Positions 28,692-35,917 of a stretch of 64,000 nt of DNA are shown here, in pieces (the stretch's first letter is position 1; every line of letters starts with the position of its first letter). Source of the stretch: Streptomyces chartreusis NRRL 3882. GTDB taxonomy: Bacteria; Actinomycetota; Actinomycetes; Streptomycetales; Streptomycetaceae. Made by a program: the position numbers and the translations under genes. The stretch covers positions 2,542,001-2,606,000 of the forward strand of contig NZ_LT963352.1 in assembly GCF_900236475.1 (NCBI RefSeq), in the 5' to 3' direction. Below the pieces are notes generated by a model. That model saw only the letters and a program-made list of their open reading frames with translations, was not told where the DNA came from and searched no databases.

Positions 28692-30191
28692 TCAGACCGC
28701 CTCGGCCGTCTCGGGCAGCTCCGCGGCCAGCCGCTCGGTGAGGTCGACGACCTCGCCGAGGTCACCGAAGTCGCGTGCGGCCGTGTCGACCGTCTTTCGG
28801 ATACGAGTGTTGACCCGCTCGGAGCGGACCTTCTTGGCGACCTGCATGGCCTGGGAGGCGTAGACCGTGCACTGCTCGGGCTCACGCTGCAGGAGGTTCA
28901 CCGTGGCCATGCCGATCAGGTTCAGCGCGTACGACCGCTGGTGCTCGCCGTCCTCGGCGAAGAGCTCCACGGCCCGCCTCATCAGGGGCTCGGCCAGCGA
29001 GGCGTAGGCCGGGCTGCGGCCGGCGACATAGGCCAGGTCGCGGTACGAGTGCGAGTTCTCGCCGTACAGCTCGGCCTCGGAGAAGAAGCGGATCCAGTCG
29101 GGGTCGGGCTCGTCCCACTCGTCGGCCTCGGCGAAGGTGTCCTCGGCCATCCGGACCGCCCGCTTGCACTTGCCGGGCTGGCCCATGTTGGCGTAGGCAC
29201 GGGCCTCCATCGCATACAGCATCGACTGGGTGCGCGGGCTCGCGCAGTCCCGGCTGCCGTACTGCGCGAGGTGGATCAGTTCCAGCGCGTCGTCGGGCCG
29301 GCCGAGGTGGATCATCTGGCGGCTCATGCTGGACAGCACGTACGAGCCGAGGGGCCGGTCACCGGCCTCCTTCGCGGCGTGCAGCGCGAGGACGAAGTAC
29401 TTCTGGGCGGTCGGCTGGAGTCCGATGTCGTACGACATCCAGCCGGCCAGCTCGGCCAGCTCGGCGGCGACCTTGAACAGGCGCCGGGTGGTGGCCTCGG
29501 GCTGGGGCTCCTGGAGGAGGTCCGTCACCTCGTGCAGCTGGCCGACGACCGCTTTGCGGCGCAGGCCGCCGCCGCACTGGGCGTCCCACTGGCGGAACAT
29601 CACGGTCGTGGACTCCAGGAGGTCCAGCTCCGGCTTGGAGAGCCGGCCGCGGGCCCGCCCGGAGGCGCCGCCCGCGGGCTCGGGCTCGGACCGCGGGGCC
29701 GGGGGCGAGGGCACGAGCCAGCGCTGCATGGGCTCGATGAGGGCCGGGCCCGCAGACAGGACCAGCGAGCTCCCGAGGAAGCCGCGCCGCGCCAGCATCA
29801 GGTCGCTGCGCAAGAACTCGCTGAGCAGGGCCACCGTCTGCGGGCCCGTCCAGGGCAGGTCGACGCCGGTCGCGGAGGGTGACTGGCGCGCGGTGCGCAG
29901 CCCCAGGTCCTCGACGGAGACGACGACGCCGAAGCGCTCCGAGAACAGCTCGGACAGGATCCGGGGGATCGGCTCGCGGGGGTTCTCGCCGTCGAGCCAG
30001 CGGCGGACGCGCGAGGTGTCCGTGGAGATGTGGTTGGCGCCCAACTGCCGTGCCCGGCGGTTGACCTGGCGGGCGAGCTCGCCCTTGGACCAGCCGCTGC
30101 GCACGAACCAGGAGGTGAGCAGCTCGTTCGGGCGCTTGTCAGCGTGCGTCGCGCTTTCAGCGTTCGTCCCGCTTCCGCCGTTGCCGCTCAC
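28692..30191 (-). CDS. nsdA: NsdA, negative regulator of differentiation and antibiotic production
   Basis: 499 residues from GTG 30191. The protein begins VSGNGGSGTNAESATHADKR and has an N-terminal helix-turn-helix-like part (NELLTSWFVRSGWSKGELAR, then TSRVRRWLDGENPREPIPRI), followed by a long TPR-like region with repeats such as ALELIHLAQYGSRDCASPRT and AMEARAYANMGQPGKCKRAV. In S. coelicolor NsdA represses sporulation and the act and cda clusters; this name rests on the protein layout and the neighbouring amtB and primase-like genes. Targets are not shown by the sequence. The 445-bp region upstream separates it from a divergent gene. Confidence 0.88.
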   Translation of the reverse strand: MSGNGGSGTNAESATHADKRPNELLTSWFVRSGWSKGELARQVNRRARQLGANHISTDTSRVRRWLDGENPREPIPRILSELFSERFGVVVSVEDLGLRTARQSPSATGVDLPWTGPQTVALLSEFLRSDLMLARRGFLGSSLVLSAGPALIEPMQRWLVPSPPAPRSEPEPAGGASGRARGRLSKPELDLLESTTVMFRQWDAQCGGGLRRKAVVGQLHEVTDLLQEPQPEATTRRLFKVAAELAELAGWMSYDIGLQPTAQKYFVLALHAAKEAGDRPLGSYVLSSMSRQMIHLGRPDDALELIHLAQYGSRDCASPRTQSMLYAMEARAYANMGQPGKCKRAVRMAEDTFAEADEWDEPDPDWIRFFSEAELYGENSHSYRDLAYVAGRSPAYASLAEPLMRRAVELFAEDGEHQRSYALNLIGMATVNLLQREPEQCTVYASQAMQVAKKVRSERVNTRIRKTVDTAARDFGDLGEVVDLTERLAAELPETAEAV

Positions 30192-30636
30192 TGGAACGCC
30201 CCCATCCCTGAGACCACTTGCCGCCTGGTGCGCCAAGCCCTATCAGCATGCCGGTTCGTACGGCCGCCCGCCCGGTCCTTGTCACCCTTCGAACGGAATA
30301 CCGACTTGCCTCCGGCATACCCACGAGTGCATGTGCCCCCAGGACTCGTGCACACAAAGTAATCCTACGATCACCCGTCCAGCCACGGCCCACACGGAAA
30401 CGCCACCATTCGCCACCCCTTCGAATGAACTCACGTACGCGTCACCGCGATTCACTTGACACAGGACAACCAGGAGCGGGTGCAGCGATGCACTCAGGGG
30501 CGCGTGTCGTCAGGCACACCACCCTGGACACTTCCGGGCGCGGAATGAACCGATCGCCGCCGGGAAGCCGGGAACTGAGAGTCACGCTTCGCGTCCGCAG
30601 CGTAACCACCGGTGCGTCGGACCCGTTGGAGGGGGC
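30192..30636. other. Divergent intergenic region between nsdA and the primase-like gene
   Basis: 445 bp without a convincing gene. A consensus TTGACA occurs at 30456-30461 on the plus strand, but a matching -10 is not clear. An in-frame ATG at 30488 with AGGAG ten bases upstream opens a short frame that runs into the primase-like gene in another frame; its codon pattern is not convincing. The region is AT-richer than its neighbours around 30290-30460 and probably contains promoters for both genes. Confidence 0.5.
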
Positions 30637-31302
30637 ATGGGCTTCACGATCGGCATCAGCCGGGGCATGCGCGACATCCGGTCCGGCTCCCGCCGCCGCG
30701 GCCGTACGTCGGACGGCACGGCCGTGGCCGAGTACACCGGCCTGTGGGGATGGGACGTGGTGCCGGGCGCCCGGGCCGCGGCGGGCGCCTGCTCCTGCGG
30801 CCGCCGCGACTGCCCGGCGCCGGGCGCGCATCCGCTGGACTTCGCGCCGGTGATCCCCGCCGGGGCGACGCTGGACGACGTGACCGAGACCTGGGGCGAG
30901 TTCCCCGGCGCCTCGGTGATGCTGCCGGTCGGCCGGGCGTTCGACGTCATCGAGGTGGCCGAGCCCGCCGGCTGCCGCGCGCTCGCCCGGCTGGAGCGCA
31001 TGGGCCTGCCCGTCGGCCCCGTCGCGGCCACCCCGGACGGCCGCGCCCACTTCTTCGTCGCCCCCGGCGCCGCCGCCGACCTGCCCGGCCTGCTCTACCG
31101 CATGGGCTGGGACGACCCGGCCGCCCTCGACCTGCGCGGCCTCGGCCCCGGCACACACATCACGGCACCGCCCTCCGACCGCGGCGGCCTCGGCCCGGTG
31201 CGCTGGCTGCGCTCCCCCGCCCTGGACTCGGCGTCCAGGCCACCGGAGGCCCGCCTGGTGCTGGGCACCCTGGCGTACGTGGCGCACCGCTCACGGGCCT
31301 AG
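30637..31302 (+). CDS. Primase-polymerase-like (bifunctional DNA primase/polymerase N-domain) protein
   Basis: 221 residues from ATG 30637 with a strong ribosome binding site (GGAGGGGGC). Resembles the N-terminal domain of Prim-Pol proteins: YTGLWGWDVVPGARAAAGAC, then CSCGRRDCPAPGAHPLDF, a cysteine-containing signature, and GRAFDVIEVAEPAGCRALAR where the catalytic acidic pair is expected. No helicase or other partner domain is attached. It is divergent from nsdA and convergent with ftsY. The catalytic acidic motif seems reduced (FDVIEV rather than a clear DxD), so activity is uncertain. Confidence 0.75.
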   Translation: MGFTIGISRGMRDIRSGSRRRGRTSDGTAVAEYTGLWGWDVVPGARAAAGACSCGRRDCPAPGAHPLDFAPVIPAGATLDDVTETWGEFPGASVMLPVGRAFDVIEVAEPAGCRALARLERMGLPVGPVAATPDGRAHFFVAPGAAADLPGLLYRMGWDDPAALDLRGLGPGTHITAPPSDRGGLGPVRWLRSPALDSASRPPEARLVLGTLAYVAHRSRA

Positions 31303-31323
31303 CCGCAGCGGTACGGACGTACA

Positions 31324-31370
31324 CAGCGAAGCGCCCGCCCCGACGATGCATCGGAGCGGGCGCTTCGCTG
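31324..31370. terminator. Bidirectional terminator between primase-like gene and ftsY
   Basis: CAGCGAAGCGCCCGC (31324-31338) and GCGGGCGCTTCGCTG (31356-31370) form a 15-bp perfect stem; the 17-base loop contains a further small stem (CCGA...TCGG). It lies between two convergent genes. Confidence 0.9.
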
Positions 31371-31415
31371 TCGCATACGAAATGTCGGATGTGGCTGCCG
31401 GGCAGTTGCCGCAGC

Positions 31416-32615
31416 TCACTCTCCGATAAGAGCGTCAACGAACGCCTCCGGCTCGAACGGCGCCAGGTCGTCCGCACCCTCGCCGAGCCCGACCAGCTTG
31501 ACCGGAACGCCCAGCTCGCGCTGGACCGCGACCACGATGCCGCCCTTGGCCGTGCCGTCCAGCTTGGTGAGGACGATGCCGGTGATGTCGACGACCTCGG
31601 CGAAGACCCGGGCCTGGACCAGACCGTTCTGGCCGGTGGTGGCGTCGAGCACGAGCAGCACCTCGTCCACCGGGGCCTGCTTCTCCACGACCCGCTTGAC
31701 CTTGCCGAGCTCGTCCATGAGGCCGGTCTTGGTGTGCAGGCGGCCGGCGGTGTCGATGAGCACGACGTTCGCGCCCATCTCCTTGCCCTCCTTGACCGCG
31801 TCGAAGGCGACGGAGGCCGGGTCGCCGCCCTCCGGTCCGCGCACCGTGTGGGCGCCGACGCGCTCACCCCAGGTCTGGAGCTGGTCGGCGGCTGCGGCCC
31901 GGAAGGTGTCGGCGGCGCCGAGCACGACGCTCTGGCCGTCGGCGACCAGGACGCGGGCGAGCTTGCCGGTGGTGGTGGTCTTGCCGGTGCCGTTGACTCC
32001 GACGACCATCACGATGCCGGGCTTGCGGTCCTCCGGCTCGGTCTTGACCGCGCGGTCCATGTCCGGGCCGACCAGCGTGACCAGTTCCTCGCGCAGCAGG
32101 GTGCGCAGTTCCTCGGGGGTGCGGGTGCCGAGCACCTTCACACGCTCGCGCAGGCGCTCGACCAGTTCCTGGGTGGGCTGCACACCGACGTCGGCGGTGA
32201 GCAGGAGGTCCTCGATCTCCTCCCAGGTGTCCTCGTCGAGGTGCTCGCGCGACAGCAGGGTCAGCAAGCCCTTGCCGAGAGCGTTCTGCGAGCGGGAGAG
32301 CCGGGCCCGCAGCCGGACCAGGCGGCCCGCGGTGGGCTCCGGGATCTCGATCTCGGGAGCCTCGGCGGGCGGCTCCTCGACGACGACCGGAGCCGAGCCG
32401 TCCGGGAGATCCACCTCCTCTATCGTGCGCCGCGGTTCCTCCCGCGGCGTCTCGGCCTCGTCGCCGACGTGCGGCTCGGCCGGTGGGGCGGTGATGTCGG
32501 GCGCTGCGGGCGGGGGCGGGGGCAGCTGCTTCTTGCGCCGGCTGCCGACGACGAGCCCGCCGAGCGCGCCGAGCACGACCACGGCGATGACTACAGCAAG
32601 GATGACGATGTCCAT
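31416..32615 (-). CDS. ftsY: SRP receptor FtsY
   Basis: 399 residues from ATG 32615. The N-terminus has a hydrophobic membrane-anchoring stretch (MDIVILAVVIAVVVLGALGG), then a Pro/Glu-rich acidic region, then the NG domain: GVNGTGKTTTTGKLA, DTFRAAAADQLQTW, DTAGRLHTKTGLMDEL and TKLDGTAKGGIVVA. It is the partner of Ffh and sits about 7 kb from ffh here. The open frame extends 27 codons upstream with no support. Confidence 0.96.
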   Translation of the reverse strand: MDIVILAVVIAVVVLGALGGLVVGSRRKKQLPPPPPAAPDITAPPAEPHVGDEAETPREEPRRTIEEVDLPDGSAPVVVEEPPAEAPEIEIPEPTAGRLVRLRARLSRSQNALGKGLLTLLSREHLDEDTWEEIEDLLLTADVGVQPTQELVERLRERVKVLGTRTPEELRTLLREELVTLVGPDMDRAVKTEPEDRKPGIVMVVGVNGTGKTTTTGKLARVLVADGQSVVLGAADTFRAAAADQLQTWGERVGAHTVRGPEGGDPASVAFDAVKEGKEMGANVVLIDTAGRLHTKTGLMDELGKVKRVVEKQAPVDEVLLVLDATTGQNGLVQARVFAEVVDITGIVLTKLDGTAKGGIVVAVQRELGVPVKLVGLGEGADDLAPFEPEAFVDALIGE

Positions 32616-32765
32616 AACGCGTCCAGTATCAGCCATGGGACCCCGGGGCACGCGGCTTGTGCCGCCCTCCCGGGACAACGGCCGCCGGATCTCCACGCCC
32701 CTGGATCTCTGACGGCCCGTCAGCTAACGTCCTCCGGACACCCGCCCGGTGAAGGGAGACGTCCC

Positions 32766-33737
32766 ATGCCCGTCTCGGTCGTACGCTTCAACCTCGTCGC
32801 TCCCGGGGCCGCCCCCGCCGAGCTCGGCGCCCGTTACCGGGCGGCCCTGGAGATGGCGTCGTACGCCGACGACCGGGGCGTGACCACCGTGCAGACGGAG
32901 GAGCACCACGGGGCCGGCAACAACTGGCTGCCGTCGCCGTTCGCCTTCGCGGGGGCCGTCTTCGGCGCGACCCGGCGTGTCGCGGTCACGGTCTCGGCGG
33001 TCATCGGCCCGCTGCACGACCCCCTGCGGCTCGCCGAGGAGATGGCCGTGCTGGACCTGCTGAGCGGCGGCCGGCTGGTGACGGTCGCCGGGATCGGGTA
33101 CCGGCCCGAGGAGTACGACCTGTTCGGCGTGGACTTCGCCCGGCGCGGGCGGCTCCAGGACGAGCTGCTGGAGACGCTGCTGAAGGCGTGGACGGGCGAG
33201 CCCTTCCCGTACCGGGGCCGCACGGTGCGCATCACCCCGCGTCCGTACACCGAACCGCACCCCCTGCTCCTGGTCGGCGGCTCCTCCAAGGCCGCCGCCC
33301 GCCGGGCCGCCCGGCTCGGCCTGCCCTTCTTCCCCAGCGCGCACCTGCCGGAGCTGGAGGCGTACTACAAGGAGCGGCTCGCCGAGTACGGCACCGAGGG
33401 CTGGGTGATGATGCCGGCCGCCGAGACACCGCTGCTGCACGTGGCCGAGGACCCGGACCGGGCCTGGGCTCGGTACGGGGAGCACTTCCTGCACGAGGCG
33501 CGGACCTACGCCTCCTGGCAGTCGGGCGGTGTGCGGTCCGCGGTGAAGTCGGCCGCGACGACGGTGGAGGAGCTGCGTGCCGAGGGCGTGTACCGGATCC
33601 TCACGCCGGACGCGTGCGTGGCGCTGGGCCTGGACTCCTACGTGCTGCATCCACTCTCGGGCGGGATGCCGGTGGACGAGGGGTGGCGGAGTCTGCACCT
33701 GTTCTGCGAGCAGGTGCTGCCGCGGCTGGCGGGCTGA
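32766..33737 (+). CDS. LLM-class flavin-dependent oxidoreductase
   Basis: 323 residues from ATG 32766 with GGGAG upstream. A luciferase-like (beta/alpha)8 barrel is indicated by MPVSVVRFNLVAPGAAPAEL, EHHGAGNNWLPSPFAFAGAV, AVIGPLHDPLRLAEEMAVLD and LSGGRLVTVAGIGYRPEEYD, typical of FMN- or F420-dependent members. Whether it uses F420 is not decided by the sequence, though the window also carries cofC. The substrate is unknown. It is divergent from ftsY. Confidence 0.88.
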   Translation: MPVSVVRFNLVAPGAAPAELGARYRAALEMASYADDRGVTTVQTEEHHGAGNNWLPSPFAFAGAVFGATRRVAVTVSAVIGPLHDPLRLAEEMAVLDLLSGGRLVTVAGIGYRPEEYDLFGVDFARRGRLQDELLETLLKAWTGEPFPYRGRTVRITPRPYTEPHPLLLVGGSSKAAARRAARLGLPFFPSAHLPELEAYYKERLAEYGTEGWVMMPAAETPLLHVAEDPDRAWARYGEHFLHEARTYASWQSGGVRSAVKSAATTVEELRAEGVYRILTPDACVALGLDSYVLHPLSGGMPVDEGWRSLHLFCEQVLPRLAG

Positions 33738-33789
33738 CGCGCCCGATATCCGCTGGGACGCCGCCCGCAGTCGGTGATGCATTGCACGC

Positions 33790-34165
33790 ATGACCTTGGC
33801 GGTGGATGTGTTCGCGCGCGACGCGAACGGCGAGTGGCGGGTCCTGGACGTCCCGCAAGGGTGCGACGACTCGGCCGGCTTCGAGGCGTGGCGCCGGACG
33901 GTGTGGGTTCGGCGGCGGTGCGCTCGATGGGCGCCCGTCATCTTCCGGTCCTGGCGAGGACGACCTGTTCGTCGAGGCCGACGAGGTGCCCGGGTTCCTG
34001 CGGGAGGTGGCACTGCTGCGGGCGAACCTCGATCTGATCACCGCCACCACCGAGCGGCCCCGCGGGCTCGCGGAGCGCCGGGACCAGCTCGACTCACGGC
34101 TGCGGAACATCGAGGCGACCGCACGTCGTGCCCTGGTGAGCGGTGCCGGCGTCCTGATCTGGTGA
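33790..34165 (+). pseudogene. Small conserved protein gene with two single-base frameshifts
   Basis: The coding signal moves through three frames. Frame 1 from ATG 33790 reads MTLAVDVFARDANGEWRVLD up to TVW at 33906; frame 3 then reads GSAAVRSMGARHLPVLA to 33956; frame 2 then reads EDDLFVEADEVPGFLREV to the stop at 34165. Adding one G in each of GTGTGG-GTTCGG (33901-33912) and CTGGCG-AGGACGAC (33951-33964) gives one uninterrupted reading frame of 125 residues. Both changes are losses of a single G. This is either a real pseudogene or two sequence errors. The restored product is an acidic protein without known domains and with a C-terminal helix (TATTERPRGLAERRDQLDSR). Confidence 0.7.
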
Positions 34166-34173
34166 ACGACGGA

Positions 34174-34214
34174 CCGCCGCCCCGGCTCGGGCAGTGGCCG
34201 AACCGGGGCGGCGG
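34174..34214. terminator. Bidirectional terminator before the sugar permease gene
   Basis: CCGCCGCCCCGG (34174-34185) and CCGGGGCGGCGG (34203-34214) form a 12-bp stem; TCGG...CCGA extends it inside the loop. It lies between the broken plus-strand gene and the minus-strand permease. Confidence 0.85.
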
Positions 34215-34276
34215 CGGGTTACGGGGAGAGGGGCAGCGGGGACTTTGGCCCTCCTCCCCGAGTGTGCGGGACGGGC

Positions 34277-35695
34277 TCAGCCCATCTCCTCCAGGGCCTT
34301 GCCCTTCGTCTCCTTGACGAACTTCAGGACGAAGGGGATGGAGAGCGCGGCGAACGCCGTGTAGATCACGTAGGTCGCGGACAGGTTCCAGTCGGCCAGC
34401 GACGGGAAGCTCGCGGTGATGGCCCAGTTGGCGATCCACTGCGCGGCCGCGGCCACACCGAGGGCGGCGGCACGGATCTTGTTGGGGAACATCTCGCCGA
34501 GGAAGACCCAGACGACCACACCCCAGGACAGGGCGAAGAAGAGGACGAAGATGTGCGCGGCGATCAGGGCGATCCAGCCCTGTGTGGCGGGCAGCTTGCC
34601 GTCGACCAGGTGGTACGAGAACGCCCAGGCCTCCAGCGCCAGGCCGACGACCATGCCGACCGAGCCGATGATCGCGAGCGGCCGCCGGCCGATGCGGTCG
34701 ACGAAGATCATCGCGATGACGGTGCCGACGATGTTGATGATCGACGTGGTGAAGGAGTAGAAGAACGAGTCCGTCGGGTCGACACCGACCGACTGCCACA
34801 GCGTCGAGGAGTAGTAGAACGCGACGTTGATGCCGACGAACTGCTGGAAGACGGAGAGGCCGATGCCGATCCAGACGATCGGCTTGAAGAAGAAGCCGCC
34901 GCCGAGCAGGTCCTTGAAGCTCGACCTGTGCTCGCTCTTCATGGCGCCCTCGATCTCGGCGACACGGGCGTCCAGGTCGACGCCCTTGCCCTCGACCTCG
35001 GTGAGGATCTCCCGGGCGCGCTCGTGCTTGCCGACGGAGATGAGGAAGCGCGGGGACTCGGGGATGGCGAAGGAGAGCAGCCCGTAGAGGACGGCCGGGA
35101 CGACCATGACGCCCAGCATGACCTGCCAGGCCTCCAGGCCCATCAGCTTGCCGCGCTGGTCGCCGTCGGCGGCGTTCAGCACACCCCAGTTGACCAGCTG
35201 CGACACGGCGATGCCGATCACGATCGCGGCCTGCTGGAAGGAGCCGAGCCGGCCGCGGTAGGCGGGCGGGGCGACCTCGGCGATGTAGGCCGGGCCGATC
35301 ACGGAGGCCATGCCGATGGCGAAGCCGCCGACGACGCGCCAGAAGGCGAGGTCCCACAGCGCGAAGGGCAGCGCGGAGCCCACGGCGCTGACGGTGAAGA
35401 GGACCGCGGCGATCTGCATGCACCGGATGCGCCCGATGCGGTCGGCTATGCGGCCGGCGGTCGCGGCGCCGATGGCGCAGCCGATGAGGGCGATGGCGAT
35501 GACCTGGGCGAGGGCCGCGGAGCCGACGTCGTAGCGGTCCCGGATGGCCTCGACGGCACCGTTGATCACGGAACTGTCGTAGCCGAAGAGGAAACCGCCC
35601 ATCGCGGCCGCCGCCGCGATGAACACGACATGCCCGAGATGCTCGGGATGAGCCGCCCTGGCTCCTGACTTGGGTGCCTGCGCTGTGCTGGTCAC
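34277..35695 (-). CDS. glcP: MFS sugar transporter, probably glucose permease GlcP
   Basis: 472 residues from GTG 35695, preceded by GAGGAG five bases upstream. Twelve membrane segments. Sugar-porter signatures: GGFLFGYDSSVINGAVEAIR in the first helix, then GRIADRIGRIRC, AEVAPPAYRGRLGS, PESPRFLISVGK, QQFVGINVAFYYSS and VDRIGRRPLAIIG, ending PETKG-like KETKGKALEEMG. In S. coelicolor the gene at the matching position encodes the glucose permease GlcP. The 222-bp upstream region has two sets of repeats. Confidence 0.85.
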   Translation of the reverse strand: MTSTAQAPKSGARAAHPEHLGHVVFIAAAAAMGGFLFGYDSSVINGAVEAIRDRYDVGSAALAQVIAIALIGCAIGAATAGRIADRIGRIRCMQIAAVLFTVSAVGSALPFALWDLAFWRVVGGFAIGMASVIGPAYIAEVAPPAYRGRLGSFQQAAIVIGIAVSQLVNWGVLNAADGDQRGKLMGLEAWQVMLGVMVVPAVLYGLLSFAIPESPRFLISVGKHERAREILTEVEGKGVDLDARVAEIEGAMKSEHRSSFKDLLGGGFFFKPIVWIGIGLSVFQQFVGINVAFYYSSTLWQSVGVDPTDSFFYSFTTSIINIVGTVIAMIFVDRIGRRPLAIIGSVGMVVGLALEAWAFSYHLVDGKLPATQGWIALIAAHIFVLFFALSWGVVVWVFLGEMFPNKIRAAALGVAAAAQWIANWAITASFPSLADWNLSATYVIYTAFAALSIPFVLKFVKETKGKALEEMG

Positions 35696-35751
35696 GTGTA
35701 CTCCTCGGGCCACCGGCAACGCTGCCGGAGGGAATCAGCCTTCGAGGTGCC

Positions 35752-35771
35752 ACCTGAAGGTACCTGAAGGT
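35752..35771. repeat. Tandem 10-bp direct repeat upstream of glcP
   Basis: ACCTGAAGGT occurs twice without spacing at 35752-35761 and 35762-35771, each with palindromic arms ACCT/AGGT. It lies about 57 bases upstream of the permease start, where an operator would be placed. No regulator can be assigned from the sequence. Confidence 0.75.
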
Positions 35772-35797
35772 AAAAGGAACGTTGCCGAGACTATGCC

Positions 35798-35814
35798 TTC
35801 AAGTTTCGAAGTCA
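35798..35814. promoter_or_regulatory. Operator-like repeat copy 1 upstream of glcP
   Basis: TTCAAGTTTCGAAGTCA at 35798-35814 matches a second copy at 35862-35878 in 15 of 17 positions. The core TTCAA-N3-TYGAA is palindromic. Lies about 105 bases upstream of the permease start in an AT-rich stretch. Confidence 0.6.
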
Positions 35815-35861
35815 ATAGGTCAGTAGCTGTGAATATGAAGCAGGAGTGTGTCAGTGATGTG

Positions 35862-35878
35862 TTCAAGTATTGAAGTCA
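35862..35878. promoter_or_regulatory. Operator-like repeat copy 2 between glcP and smc
   Basis: TTCAAGTATTGAAGTCA; TTCAA-GTA-TTGAA is a perfect 13-bp palindrome with a 3-base centre. It starts 64 bases from copy 1, about six helical turns, so both copies face the same side of the DNA. Confidence 0.6.
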
Positions 35879-35917
35879 TGGAGCGTCGCAGGTGAGACCT
35901 GTGTAGAGCACACCCAT

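Noticed and set aside
30488-30853. Possible small gene starting at ATG 30488 upstream of the primase-like gene
   Set aside because: Overlaps the real gene in another frame, has no similarity and an uneven codon pattern, despite an AGGAG upstream.
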